From assembly GCF_013393325.1 (NCBI RefSeq), contig NZ_QJRC01000088.1:1-64000 (forward strand): a stretch of 64,000 nt of DNA. The letters are read 5' to 3'. Positions within the stretch are counted from its first letter, which is position 1; each line of letters opens with the position of its first letter. Made by a program: the position numbers and the translations under genes. This DNA is from Pseudomonas hunanensis (GTDB lineage Bacteria > Pseudomonadota > Gammaproteobacteria > Pseudomonadales > Pseudomonadaceae). The notes beneath the pieces were generated by a model. It was not told the origin of the DNA and did not search any database. It saw only the letters and a program-made list of their open reading frames with translations. Positions 46,892 through 55,765 of the stretch are shown piece by piece.

Positions 46892-46940
46892 TCGGGCTGC
46901 AAATCGAACTTCTGCAAGCGGCTTGCCCTCTGAACATGGC

Positions 46941-46974
46941 AACAAGCCAAAGGCCGTCTAGGCTTTGGCTTGTT
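46941..46974 (+). terminator. Terminator of purEK
   Basis: AACAAGCCAAAG (46941-46952) pairs with CTTTGGCTTGTT (46963-46974). It lies 50 bases past the purK stop and just before the GlsB/YeaQ gene. Confidence 0.75.
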
Positions 46975-46999
46975 CCATATTCACTGCAGAGGGATTGCC

Positions 47000-47245
47000 A
47001 TGGGCATCATTGGAACCATCTTCATCGGCCTCATCGTCGGCCTGCTGGCCCGCTTCATCAAGCCGGGCGACGACAGCATGGGCTGGATCATGACCATCCT
47101 GCTGGGTATTGCCGGCTCCCTGTTGGCCACCTATGGCGGCCAGGCGCTGGGCATTTACCAGGCTGGGCAGGCAGCAGGCTTCCTTGGCGCCTTGATTGGT
47201 GCGGTCATCCTTCTGGTGATCTACGGATTCATCAAGAAACGCTGA
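47000..47245 (+). CDS. GlsB/YeaQ/YmgE-family small membrane protein
   Basis: An 81-residue protein with three hydrophobic segments (GIIGTIFIGLIVGLLARFI; WIMTILLGIAGSLLATY; GFLGALIGAVILLVIYGFI) and the glycine-zipper spacing of the transglycosylase-associated GlsB/YeaQ family. It sits in the inner membrane; the family is stress-linked but the molecular role is unknown. AGAGGGA precedes the ATG at 47000. Confidence 0.85.
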   Translation: MGIIGTIFIGLIVGLLARFIKPGDDSMGWIMTILLGIAGSLLATYGGQALGIYQAGQAAGFLGALIGAVILLVIYGFIKKR

Positions 47246-47293
47246 ATACTGGTTAGAATGCCCGGCAATTCATCCGAGTTGCCGAGCATTTCC

Positions 47294-47827
47294 ATGCGTG
47301 CCTTTTTCCTTGTCCCCCTGCTGTTGGCCAGCGCCCTGGCCCATGCTGAACTGCCTGAAACCGACTGGCTGGAGCTGATGCCCAAGTCGGACCAGAAGGC
47401 GCTCGAGCAAATGCCCGAAATCGACCACAACTCGCCAGAAGCCATGGGCACCTTTACCGACAAGGGTGGCCTCAAGCAGAGCAAGGGCTTGCCGGCGGTG
47501 ATGTACTCGACCAAGACCGTGGCGGCCATGAACGGCAAAGACATCCGCTTGGGCGGTTACCCGGTGCCGCTGGAAAGCGATGCCAAGGGCAACAGCACGC
47601 TGTTTTTCCTGGTGCCGTACCCAGGTGCGTGCATCCATGTGCCGCCACCGCCGCCGAACCAGCTGGTGCTGGTGCGCTACCCGAAAGGGTTGAAGATCGA
47701 TGACATCTACACACCGCTGTGGGTCAGCGGCAAGCTGAAGGTGGAAAAGGTCAGCAACGACCTGGCCGATGCGGCCTATGCACTGGATGCGGGGAAGGTG
47801 AGGGTGGTGGAAGACGCAGACCTCTGA
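47294..47827 (+). CDS. DUF3299 exported protein
   Basis: A 177-residue protein with a signal peptide (MRAFFLVPLLLASALAHA). The mature part has LPETDWLELMPKSDQKALEQMPEI, then FFLVPYPGACIHVPPPPPNQLVLV, the hallmark of DUF3299, with one conserved cysteine. It is expected to be periplasmic. The function is unknown; family members often sit near ABC-type export genes, but none is present here. The ribosome site is weak (GAGC). Confidence 0.82.
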   Translation: MRAFFLVPLLLASALAHAELPETDWLELMPKSDQKALEQMPEIDHNSPEAMGTFTDKGGLKQSKGLPAVMYSTKTVAAMNGKDIRLGGYPVPLESDAKGNSTLFFLVPYPGACIHVPPPPPNQLVLVRYPKGLKIDDIYTPLWVSGKLKVEKVSNDLADAAYALDAGKVRVVEDADL

Positions 47828-47836
47828 TTATCTGCA

Positions 47837-47872
47837 CGGGCCCCTTCGCGGGTAAACCCGCGAAGGGGCCCG
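47837..47872. repeat. REP-like palindrome, probable bidirectional terminator
   Basis: A perfect palindrome whose arms read CGGGCCCCTTCGCGGGT and ACCCGCGAAGGGGCCCG around a short A loop. It contains the CGCGGGT/ACCCGCG core of P. putida REP repeats. It lies between two convergent genes. Confidence 0.75.
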
Positions 47873-47889
47873 AAAAACCACGGCAAAAC

Positions 47890-48786
47890 TCAGATCATTT
47901 CACAACCGATCTGCAGTCCCAGCGAATGACTTGCCCCCGGCTTCAGTTCCACCAGGTCATCCCACACATTCGCCGTTTCGATGCACAGCATTCGCTGCCA
48001 GCCATCGTCGGCCATATCTGCCAGCTCCCGCGCCCGCTCGGTCCAGGGGTTCCAGATCACCGCCGAACGTGATCCATTGCTGGTCAAGGTAACTCGCCGA
48101 TTCCAATGCGGGTCGACAATGCTCAGTCGCGATGGAGTGTCGAGGTAAATCCGGTCAGTCTCCCCGGTAAACGCCAGTGCTCCCAGCTGCTGGCGCTGTT
48201 CCCAGTCCGCCAGGGTTTCGATATAACCCAGCCCCTCGACCCCTTCGACCCGTGCCTGGCGTACATCGCTGACGGCAAAGTAGCTGTGCAGGGCTTGGCT
48301 GATAGTAACGGAGGTATTGCCCATGTTGCGGCTGGTCAGGTTCAGCTTCAGCGCCTCGCCCAGCTCCACCACCAGCTTCAACTCGACGTCATGAGGCCAG
48401 CCGGGCAGGTCGCCCTGCGCTTCAGGCAGTTCGAATTCAATGCGCAGGCCGCCGCCCACCTCCTCGATGCCCAGCAACTGCCAGTCACGCGAGCGCGCCA
48501 GCCCGTGAGCAGGTGCCTGCTCAGCGTGGTACATGGCCTGCACGGCCTCGGGGTTGCGTTGCAGGTTGCCAAACCACGGCCAGCACACCGGTACCCCGGC
48601 GCGTACCGACTTGCCCTGGCGGAAGATGGCCTGGTCGCTCAGCCACAGCAGCGGTGGTTCGCCCACCCGCTGGTAGCTGAGGATCTGTGCGCCCTGCTGG
48701 GCGATCAGGAGTTCGGCGCGGTCGCTGCTGATACGCCAGCAGTTGAGTTCGCCATGTTGCTCGGTTACGACCTGGAAGGTAGCCAT
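47890..48786 (-). CDS. D-hexose-6-phosphate mutarotase (YeaD-like)
   Basis: A 298-residue galactose-mutarotase-fold enzyme that interconverts anomers of glucose-6-phosphate and related sugars. The catalytic region APAHGLARSRDW and the sheet motifs QALHSYFAVSDV and VIWNPW are standard for the family. The start MATFQVVTEQHGELN at 48786 fits the family length; an ATG three codons earlier is possible. It follows a thioesterase gene on the same strand after 71 bases. It may help sugar-phosphate flux toward the zwf-encoded dehydrogenase. Confidence 0.88.
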   Translation of the reverse strand: MATFQVVTEQHGELNCWRISSDRAELLIAQQGAQILSYQRVGEPPLLWLSDQAIFRQGKSVRAGVPVCWPWFGNLQRNPEAVQAMYHAEQAPAHGLARSRDWQLLGIEEVGGGLRIEFELPEAQGDLPGWPHDVELKLVVELGEALKLNLTSRNMGNTSVTISQALHSYFAVSDVRQARVEGVEGLGYIETLADWEQRQQLGALAFTGETDRIYLDTPSRLSIVDPHWNRRVTLTSNGSRSAVIWNPWTERARELADMADDGWQRMLCIETANVWDDLVELKPGASHSLGLQIGCEMI

Positions 48787-48857
48787 TGCGTTCATCTCAT
48801 TGATTGCCAGTGGGCCTTGGACCCGGGCACATGCAATGAGTTTACCGCCGGCGTGGC

Positions 48858-49256
48858 TCAGCGACGAGGCACGGAGCGGGTGCGGCCACTGCCGTCGATG
48901 GCGACGAAGACGAATGCCGCTTCGGTGACCTTGCGCCATTCGCTGGACAGCGGGTCGTCGCTCCACACTTCGACCATCATCTGGATCGAGCTGCGGCCGA
49001 TTTCCAGGGTCTGGGTGTAGAACGACAGCTGCGCGCCTACTGCCACCGGTACCAGGAAGGCCATGCGGTCGATGGCCACGGTGGCCACGCGGCCGCCAGC
49101 AACACGGCTGGCCATGGCGGTGCCGGCCAAATCCATTTGGGCAACCAGCCAGCCGCCGAAGATGTCGCCAAACCCGTTGGTCTCGCGCGGCAGTGCGGTG
49201 ATCTGCAAGGCCAGGTCGCCTTGCGGGATCGGATCTTCTTGTTCGAGCTCAATCAT
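48858..49256 (-). CDS. Acyl-CoA thioesterase, hotdog fold (YciA-like)
   Basis: A 132-residue hotdog thioesterase. NGFGDIFGGWLVAQMDLAGTAMA is the catalytic helix region, with the Asp preserved and Gly-Gly in place of His-Gly-Gly; VAIDRMAFLVPVAVGAQL and SIQMMVEVWSD follow. It is expected to cleave short acyl-CoAs. The start MIELEQEDPIPQ at 49256 gives the family length; the longer frame to 49421 lacks support. The gap 49257-49616 shows no gene and should hold divergent promoters. Confidence 0.83.
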   Translation of the reverse strand: MIELEQEDPIPQGDLALQITALPRETNGFGDIFGGWLVAQMDLAGTAMASRVAGGRVATVAIDRMAFLVPVAVGAQLSFYTQTLEIGRSSIQMMVEVWSDDPLSSEWRKVTEAAFVFVAIDGSGRTRSVPRR

Positions 49257-49616
49257 GCGATGGGGCCTCTGACCCGTGACGCTTTCGTTGGTGTGGCGCA
49301 AAGGCCGGGTAAACGATTCAGCTTGAAACATACTACGCCGATTTCGTTTCACTGGGCGGCCGTAGGGAAACTCTGCGAAACCGCCTGACATAAAGACCGG
49401 AGTTTTCGCACAACATCCCACGCTAGCAGCAACCTTTTCCTACGAACTGCCAGTATATAGAGCATAACGGCCAGCGACGACCGTGCATTCATGAATATCT
49501 GTAGGGATTTTGTATCGCTTTCGGCGCAGCTCGGCAATTTGCTATCTTCGCTTGTCTCCCAATCCAGAAGCCGCGTGCCAAGCGGCCTGCATGCCCTACA
49601 AAGAGAACAACGAGCG

Positions 49617-50906
49617 ATGACTTCCGTGCCGAGCAGTATCGAGCAGCCCTCGCGGCCGCTGACCCGCAGTGACTACAAGACCCTCTCACTGTCCGCCCTG
49701 GGCGGCGCGCTGGAGTTCTACGACTTCATTATTTTCGTGTTCTTCGCCACGGTGGTGGGCAAGTTGTTCTTCCCGGCCGACATGCCGGAGTGGCTGCGCC
49801 TGATGCAAACGTTCGGCATCTTCGCCGCTGGCTACCTGGCGCGGCCGTTGGGCGGCATCATCATGGCCCATTTCGGCGACCTGCTCGGGCGCAAGAAGAT
49901 GTTCACCCTGAGCATTTTCATGATGGCCGTGCCGACCCTGATCATGGGCCTGCTGCCGACGTATGCACAAATCGGCATGTGGGCACCTATCCTGCTGTTG
50001 CTGATGCGCGTGATCCAAGGCGCGGCGATCGGCGGCGAGGTGCCGGGTGCCTGGGTGTTCGTCTCCGAGCATGTGCCAGCGCGCAACACTGGCTACGCCT
50101 GCGGTACCCTGACGGCAGGCCTGACCGCCGGCATTCTGCTTGGCTCGCTGGTAGCGACACTGATCAACAGTGTGTACAGCGTGGAAGAAGTGGCCGATTA
50201 CGCCTGGCGTATCCCGTTCCTGCTGGGTGGCGTGTTCGGCCTGTTCTCGGTCTACCTGCGCCGCTGGCTGCACGAAACCCCGGTGTTCGCCGAAATGCAG
50301 CAACGTAAGGCACTGGCCGAGGAGCTGCCACTGCGCGCCGTGCTGCGTGACCACCGTGGCCCGATCATCCTGTCGATGTTGCTGACCTGGATGCTGTCGG
50401 CCGGGATCGTGGTGGTCATCCTGATGACCCCGGCGCTGCTGCAGAGCTTCTACCACATCAGCCCGACCGACTCGCTCAAGGCCAACAGCCTGGCCATTGT
50501 ATTGCTTAGCTTTGGCTGCATCGGCGCCGGCAGCCTGGCCGACCGCTTTGGTGCGGGCCGGGTGTTCGTGATCGGCAGCCTGCTGCTGCTGGCCAGCTCC
50601 TGGACCTTCTACCACAGCCTGCCAACCCGGCCCGAGCTGCTGTTCCCGCTGTATGCCGTGACCGGCCTGTGCGTGGGCGTGATTGGCGCGGTGCCTTATG
50701 TAATGGTCAAGGCATTCCCGGCGGCGGTGCGCTTCAGCGGGCTGTCGTTCTCGTACAACGTGGCCTACGCGATCTTCGGCGGTTTGACGCCGATGGTGGT
50801 GACCGCGCTGCTGAAGGTGAGCCCGATGGCGCCTGCCTACTATGTGGCAGGCTTGTGCGCCGTTGGTCTGGCTGTGGGGCTGTACCTGCTCGCCAACAAG
50901 CGCTGA
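49617..50906 (+). CDS. MFS metabolite:H+ symporter (MHS family)
   Basis: A 429-residue twelve-helix inner-membrane carrier. GGALEFYDFIIFVFFATVV, then YLARPLGGIIMAHFGDLLGRKKMF (the MFS G-x-x-x-D-x-x-G-R-K-K loop) and RVIQGAAIGGEVPGAWVFVSEH are the MHS/citrate-proline-dicarboxylate signatures. The substrate is unknown. The ATG at 49617 matches the family N-terminus. A bacteriocin gene follows after 127 bases but has its own start region. Confidence 0.87.
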   Translation: MTSVPSSIEQPSRPLTRSDYKTLSLSALGGALEFYDFIIFVFFATVVGKLFFPADMPEWLRLMQTFGIFAAGYLARPLGGIIMAHFGDLLGRKKMFTLSIFMMAVPTLIMGLLPTYAQIGMWAPILLLLMRVIQGAAIGGEVPGAWVFVSEHVPARNTGYACGTLTAGLTAGILLGSLVATLINSVYSVEEVADYAWRIPFLLGGVFGLFSVYLRRWLHETPVFAEMQQRKALAEELPLRAVLRDHRGPIILSMLLTWMLSAGIVVVILMTPALLQSFYHISPTDSLKANSLAIVLLSFGCIGAGSLADRFGAGRVFVIGSLLLLASSWTFYHSLPTRPELLFPLYAVTGLCVGVIGAVPYVMVKAFPAAVRFSGLSFSYNVAYAIFGGLTPMVVTALLKVSPMAPAYYVAGLCAVGLAVGLYLLANKR

Positions 50907-51006
50907 TCTGCGCTGGGGCTGACTCTCGTTTGCTGCAACATGTTGAAAGACGTGAACAAGGACAGAGGAATAAGTAACGCAGTGACCGACGGCTAGATCG
51001 TCAGCC

Positions 51007-51041
51007 TGAGCCATACAGAGAAGGAGAATCTGTATGGCTCA
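51007..51041 (+). promoter_or_regulatory. Hairpin that presents the ribosome site and buries the bacteriocin AUG
   Basis: TGAGCCATACAGA (51007-51019) pairs perfectly over 13 bp with TCTGTATGGCTCA (51029-51041). The loop GAAGGAGAA (51020-51028) is the Shine-Dalgarno, and the ATG (51034-51036) lies in the 3' arm. In mRNA this would control initiation. Confidence 0.8.
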
Positions 51042-53622
51042 AAACACACTTCATGACAGTTCCACGGGTGATGTTGTCATCACCCCTGGCTCCTCAGGTT
51101 CCAGTAGCGGCGGGGGCGGCTTCTTCAGCATTGGCGGCGGCGGTGGCTTCGGTGGTGGCTTTGGCGGTTCCAGCCGACGTCGCAAGAAGAAGCGTGCCAG
51201 AGCGCGTGCTGCTGCCTTGGCGCAAGCAAGAGCCCAGGAGCAGGCTCGCCAAGCGGCAGCCGCAAGGGCTCATGCCGAAATGCTGGCTGCATTACATAGG
51301 CAGCAAGTGGAGGCTCATAGCCAGGCACGTGAAGTTCGGCGCGTGCAGCTTGATGCGCATTTCGCTGGCCAGGCGCAAGGCTTGGCACAGGCGCTACAGC
51401 AGGAGATCAACGCAGCGCGCAAACGCCCGGAATACGACGGCAGTGAGCGTTGGCAGCTTTACCAGATCACCAAAGCGCAAAACGAAACCAAAGGGCTTAT
51501 AGCCGCCAAGCAGCTTGAGTTGGCGAATCGGCAGGCGTTGGCCGGGGCTTTTGCTGGCCATGATGCTGATGCAGGTACATACGCCGCCCGACTGGCCGGG
51601 CTGGCGACCGCGCAACACATGCAGCAACTGCATCAGGGCTGGGAAACAGCGTACGTAGCGGCCTCAGAGGCTCGTTTGCTGCAGGAGGCAATTGCCCAGC
51701 TGTCGCAGCGCTCAGCCGAGCTGGCTGTAGAACATGCCCAACAGGAACAGCTCTGGCGCGCCAGGGAGGCGGAATGGGAGCGTCAGCGGCAATACGCTGA
51801 GCTGCGCGAATCCAGAATTCGCTACAAGCAGCAGGTTGACGAAGACCGGCGCCTTGTTCGGCTGAAGGAGGCCGCCACGCTGACCGTGCCAGTAGCGGCT
51901 GCGTCGGCTGGGGGCGTGTTGCTTGGTCAGGCAGGCGCGCAGGTTGCGGCTGAGCTGGCAACGGCTATCGAGCAGGCGATTGCTAGCGCGGCCAAGGAAG
52001 TGCTGAGGGTTGCAGCTATCCGCCTTGGTCAGGCGGTCGGTCTCTCGGCCACGGCCATGCTGTATTCGCCGGCGCTGGGGAATGGCGAACTGACCGAAGC
52101 CCAGCGCAGGCGTCACTTCGAAGGTTTGGGCATACATGCAGACCTGCTGGGCATTGCGCCAGGGCAGGATCTTCAGGCTATCGCCGATGCGGGTGGGTCG
52201 GCCCGCATGGGTCAGCGCATCAAGATCGAGCATCTTCCAGGTGGCAGTGCGATAGCGGTGGCCGCCACAGGCGCCGGAATCGCCCCGGAGGTCCGGGTCA
52301 GGAATGCCGTTTACGACCCCGTCACCGATACCTACCGAGTCGAGGCACAGACGCCCGACGGGAAAACCATCGTTCTGGGTAACGCTACCCCGGTGGCGGA
52401 AAGCCCGTCCAACGGCCGGATGCTCGCGCTTGAGCCACAAGCTGCAGAGGTTGGCGCTGGCGTGGACCTTCGCTTCGATGACTGCATCGTCTGTATCCCT
52501 GGTCAACTGCCCCAGTACTTTTCATTCGTAGTTTCGCCGGCGGGTACTGGTGTTGTCAGCGGTAATGGCCAAGTCGCTGGCGCTGACTGGTGGCCCGCGA
52601 ATGGCGCTGCCGCTGGCGTAGCAATGCCGGTGCAGGTTGGTAACCAGCTACGCGGCCGCTTGTTCACCGGCATGCCGGCATTCGAAAGCGCGGTATGGCG
52701 GGCCATTGCGGCGGAGCAGGGGTTGCTCGGTCAATTCGATGAGGTGAATCAGCGTCGAATCATCAGGGGTTTTCCACCCGTGGCCCCGCGAGCAAGTTGG
52801 AGCGGCGCGCGACACGAGTTTGAGCTTCGTCATGTTGGAGCTGTTGATGTTGGCTCTGGGTTGTACAACCTTGACCAGCTAAGAATCCACACACCAGCGG
52901 ACACTCTAGGCGTGCCGGCAGTGGTCCTGCCGTTTGAGCCGTGGTTCGCCGCCAGTCTGGCCCTTGAGTTCGATGCTGGCATTGTTCAGGGCCAACCATC
53001 ACGCACCTGGACGCCGTTGGTGGCCCCAGGCGCGGAGCTGCTCGGCCCGACACCCTTGCCGGAGGGGCCGTTACTGCCGGGCATTCTGCCAGGCGATACC
53101 TTGGATCCTGTGGGGCCAAGTCTTGAAATACTTCCTGGCGAGAATCCGGACGAGACAGGGGCCATAATTCCTGGATTCGGTGGTGATGTAGATCTGCCGG
53201 AGCCTGGGCTGGTTAATAATGAACCTGCAGAAGTCGGAGAAACTGGGAATTTTAATGACTTGGAGCGTCGCAGCATAAGGGATGACATGGACGTGGACCA
53301 CATTCCATCTCAATCCGCATTGAAACGATGGTTACAGAAAAATTTTCCAGACCTGCAACTGTATGAAATATACCAAATACTAAGGCGTGCACCTGCTGTC
53401 GTTATTCCTACAGAAGTGCATCGAAAGTACAGCGAAACGTACGGCGGGCGTAACACCAAAGCTAAACAAGCTCTAGATGCCAAAGATCCCTTGTCAGCTA
53501 TTGGCAGTAATGTTGAAGCACTAAAGAAAGGTTTAATAGAAAATGGAATTTCGCCTGAACGTGTTGAGGGTATCAAGGTGGAGCTTACAGAATTGCTCAA
53601 GAAACTGATTAATAAAAGGTGA
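51034..53622 (+). CDS. S-type bacteriocin with HNH-like C-terminal toxin domain
   Basis: An 862-residue bacteriocin. It opens with a glycine-rich head (15-48) and a basic patch (RRRKKKRARARA), then a long Ala/Gln-rich coiled coil (about 50-280), a hydrophobic helical stretch (285-345) and a pyocin-S translocation domain (about 370-660: GVDLRFDDCIVCIPGQLPQYFSFVV, PVQVGNQLRGRLF). A Pro/acidic linker (675-740) precedes the last 110 residues, which carry D755-H756-I-P-S and H796-R-K-Y-S-E-T-Y-G-G-R-N, a pattern resembling HNH nucleases. The C-terminal coding region is visibly richer in A+T than the body, as expected for a swapped toxin tip. The gene needs lysis or secretion help encoded elsewhere. 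Confidence 0.8.
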   Translation: MAQNTLHDSSTGDVVITPGSSGSSSGGGGFFSIGGGGGFGGGFGGSSRRRKKKRARARAAALAQARAQEQARQAAAARAHAEMLAALHRQQVEAHSQAREVRRVQLDAHFAGQAQGLAQALQQEINAARKRPEYDGSERWQLYQITKAQNETKGLIAAKQLELANRQALAGAFAGHDADAGTYAARLAGLATAQHMQQLHQGWETAYVAASEARLLQEAIAQLSQRSAELAVEHAQQEQLWRAREAEWERQRQYAELRESRIRYKQQVDEDRRLVRLKEAATLTVPVAAASAGGVLLGQAGAQVAAELATAIEQAIASAAKEVLRVAAIRLGQAVGLSATAMLYSPALGNGELTEAQRRRHFEGLGIHADLLGIAPGQDLQAIADAGGSARMGQRIKIEHLPGGSAIAVAATGAGIAPEVRVRNAVYDPVTDTYRVEAQTPDGKTIVLGNATPVAESPSNGRMLALEPQAAEVGAGVDLRFDDCIVCIPGQLPQYFSFVVSPAGTGVVSGNGQVAGADWWPANGAAAGVAMPVQVGNQLRGRLFTGMPAFESAVWRAIAAEQGLLGQFDEVNQRRIIRGFPPVAPRASWSGARHEFELRHVGAVDVGSGLYNLDQLRIHTPADTLGVPAVVLPFEPWFAASLALEFDAGIVQGQPSRTWTPLVAPGAELLGPTPLPEGPLLPGILPGDTLDPVGPSLEILPGENPDETGAIIPGFGGDVDLPEPGLVNNEPAEVGETGNFNDLERRSIRDDMDVDHIPSQSALKRWLQKNFPDLQLYEIYQILRRAPAVVIPTEVHRKYSETYGGRNTKAKQALDAKDPLSAIGSNVEALKKGLIENGISPERVEGIKVELTELLKKLINKR

Positions 53623-53625
53623 CGC

Positions 53626-54099
53626 ATGAAAAGGATTGTAGCAGTTGAGCCTTGGCTGGAAAGCGTTAACAGGACTTATGCTGATTTAGTTGAGAATGGG
53701 CTTGATCCGAATCTGCGACATATCAAGCTTTACCCGGGGGCGGAGGATTTTTACCTAGAGCCGGAGCCGGGTGTTAGTTTTGAGTTTGATTCAGACAGCA
53801 AAATGTTAAAAGCGGTGGCTATAACTATCATAAGGCGAGTGGATTTGGCGCCTGAATTTAAAGATTGTTTATCTGAGCCCTACGGTTGTTTAGATAAGAG
53901 CGCTGTTAGAGCTGCTTGGGGTAGTCCTCTAAGAACGAGCGAGCCGTTGGTAATGCCGGAACCGATAGGTAAGACGGGTGGGTGGGATATGTATCGACTC
54001 TCCGGTGCGGGCTTTGGGTATATTGATTTGATTTATTCGTACACTAAGGATTTTGTTGTGTCCGGTCTGGTTTTAAGGGGCACGGAAGATGAAGCTTGA
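53626..54099 (+). CDS. Probable immunity protein for the bacteriocin
   Basis: A 157-residue acidic protein starting 3 bases after the bacteriocin stop. It has no signal peptide or membrane span, and a beta-rich middle (DFYLEPEPGVSFEFDSDSKM; GGWDMYRLSGAGFGYIDLIY). Base composition is A+T-rich like the toxin tip, so the two were probably acquired together. Position, size and charge are those of a cognate immunity protein; it resembles the DUF6392 type seen beside pyocins, but I cannot confirm the family. The next gene overlaps it by 11 bases. Confidence 0.65.
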   Translation: MKRIVAVEPWLESVNRTYADLVENGLDPNLRHIKLYPGAEDFYLEPEPGVSFEFDSDSKMLKAVAITIIRRVDLAPEFKDCLSEPYGCLDKSAVRAAWGSPLRTSEPLVMPEPIGKTGGWDMYRLSGAGFGYIDLIYSYTKDFVVSGLVLRGTEDEA

Positions 54100-55606
54100 A
54101 AGTCGACTACAAGATCACGACGAGCAAAGTTTCTTATCGCTAGTCACTACGCTATGGAACGTTGAGACTCAGAGGTCTGAGCACAACGCTCTCATCGATC
54201 ATTTCGACCAGATAGTCGGCCACCCCGCCGGTAGTGACCTTTTGTTCTACTCAAACGCCGATGCCGTCGGCGCTATAAACTCGCCAGAGCATATCGTTGC
54301 AACAATCAAATCGTGGCACCAGAGAAATGGCTTTCCGGCCTTCAAGGGGCAGCATTTACAGCCGTCAAGAGCGCTTCGAAGCATGGCGAGCGAACAGCGT
54401 GCCAGCCAGTCTTCCACTCGCAACCTGGAGAAAGTGCGCAAGTTGGTGGCGCAGGTTCATGCCGCTGAGCAGCAGGCAACGCTGCAGCTTGCTGCACTTG
54501 AGCAACAGCTAACCATTGACCCAGTGGCCAGCACGCCGGAACAGCAACTGGCTTTCAGCCTTGCTACGCTGCGTGCTCTGGAATCCATTCAGCACCAAGC
54601 TGCGCAGGCAGTGTTTCAACTTGAGCGGTTGCACATGTCGGTCAAGTTCGCACTCGACGCTGCCGTGCGTGATGCTACCAGCCCCTTCCTGGACGCAGCG
54701 ATTCAGGCCGTGGCGCTGCAAGAAATGAATGCCGGTAGCCAGCGTCATGCTGCGGCCTTGGCCATGGCGCAAGGGCGTCATTCCGTGTTGTACGCTCGCG
54801 GTGTGACACTGATAGAACACCTGGAAGCACGTATTGCCCAGTTGGCCAGAGCGACCGGGGCTGGCCCAGGGCATGGACCTTTGACGTTGGTAGCGGCAGC
54901 TGATGCCTCAAACCTGCACCCGGCATTGCTGATGTCGCAGGGCTTGAACGGTGACGTTGCCCAACAGCAACGCCATCTGATCAAGACCGTGCGCTCGGCG
55001 GTGGCAGAGCTGGAGTGGCAGGCGACCTCCTTGCAAGGTGACCACCCCGGTACGTATGCGGATTTAATCGAGTTTGTGCAGGGAACCCCAAGCGATGACC
55101 CGCGTTTCGGGCTGACGGTGCCACTTGCTGAAATACTCGACGAAGATCGGCAGGATTGGGCCGATCTGGCCGCTGAACGGGCAGAGGTGGATCTGCCCAT
55201 GCGTCTGTGCTCGATGGTGCGTGGTGCCCGCTCCGGCAGCACCAAAGGTGTAAAACCCTTTACCCGTTACTGTCATGTGCTGATGACCTCGACGCAGGGC
55301 CCCATCGTGCCTTCGCGCGTGCGGGTGCGGGAAGCTGGTTGGGATGCGGGTCGGCGGGCTTTCGCATTCACTAGCGAGACCGGGGCGCCTGTTACCGTTC
55401 TGTGGCAGAAGGGCAGCGCGCCCTATCCGCCGATAGACATCTCCCGGCCGCCGAGCATTAGCTATCTGCACATGCCCAATGTGCCTATCATAGAGCGCTT
55501 CATGGACCTGACGCAGGTTCAATTCGATGACTACATCGTGGTGTTTCCGCCGCAGGCTGGGCTGGCACCGGTATACGTCATGTTCAGGGATCGCCGCGAG
55601 CTTTAG
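54089..55606 (+). CDS. Fusion of a DNase-type immunity domain with a pyocin translocation domain
   Basis: A 505-residue protein. Residues 1-90 are a colicin/pyocin DNase immunity (Im) domain: LESRLQDHDEQSFLSLVTTLW, HNALIDHFDQIVGHPAGSDLLFY, SPEHIVATIKSWHQRNGFPAFK. Residues 100-300 are Ala/Gln-rich helices. The rest is a pyocin-S domain ending QFDDYIVVFPPQAGLAPVYVMFRD, the point where DNase domains normally begin; here the protein stops after REL. So immunity is joined to translocation with no killing domain. Normal architecture encodes the Im protein separately. It may be a recombination product, an added immunity factor or a decoy. It overlaps the upstream gene by 11 bases. Confidence 0.72.
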   Translation: MKLESRLQDHDEQSFLSLVTTLWNVETQRSEHNALIDHFDQIVGHPAGSDLLFYSNADAVGAINSPEHIVATIKSWHQRNGFPAFKGQHLQPSRALRSMASEQRASQSSTRNLEKVRKLVAQVHAAEQQATLQLAALEQQLTIDPVASTPEQQLAFSLATLRALESIQHQAAQAVFQLERLHMSVKFALDAAVRDATSPFLDAAIQAVALQEMNAGSQRHAAALAMAQGRHSVLYARGVTLIEHLEARIAQLARATGAGPGHGPLTLVAAADASNLHPALLMSQGLNGDVAQQQRHLIKTVRSAVAELEWQATSLQGDHPGTYADLIEFVQGTPSDDPRFGLTVPLAEILDEDRQDWADLAAERAEVDLPMRLCSMVRGARSGSTKGVKPFTRYCHVLMTSTQGPIVPSRVRVREAGWDAGRRAFAFTSETGAPVTVLWQKGSAPYPPIDISRPPSISYLHMPNVPIIERFMDLTQVQFDDYIVVFPPQAGLAPVYVMFRDRREL

Positions 55607-55635
55607 CGCCGCCAGTTTCCCAGCGATATCAAGTC

Positions 55636-55664
55636 AGGCCATCCCGGATAACCGATGATGGCCT
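55636..55664 (+). terminator. Hairpin ending the bacteriocin locus
   Basis: AGGCCATC (55636-55643) pairs with GATGGCCT (55657-55664), followed by TTTC. It lies 30 bases past the fusion gene stop and before the pstS Pho boxes. Confidence 0.6.
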
Positions 55665-55673
55665 TTCATCCAA

Positions 55674-55702
55674 TTGTCACAATGAAGTCATATCGTGTTC
55701 AT
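55674..55702 (+). promoter_or_regulatory. Pho box array before pstS
   Basis: Three 7-mers, TTGTCAC, AAGTCAT and TGTTCAT, lie 11 bases apart (55674, 55685, 55696). This is the phase of PhoB-binding direct repeats (consensus CTGTCAT-N4-CTGTCAT). It is 64 bases before the pstS ATG. Confidence 0.75.
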
Positions 55703-55765
55703 GCGGCCTGCCGATACTTGGGCCCGTTCCATCCAACACCCCAATATTCCTGCTAGGAGCAAGGC

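Noticed and set aside
54089..55606. A complete DNase pyocin
   Set aside because: The protein ends right after the translocation domain; no DNase H-N-H motif follows.
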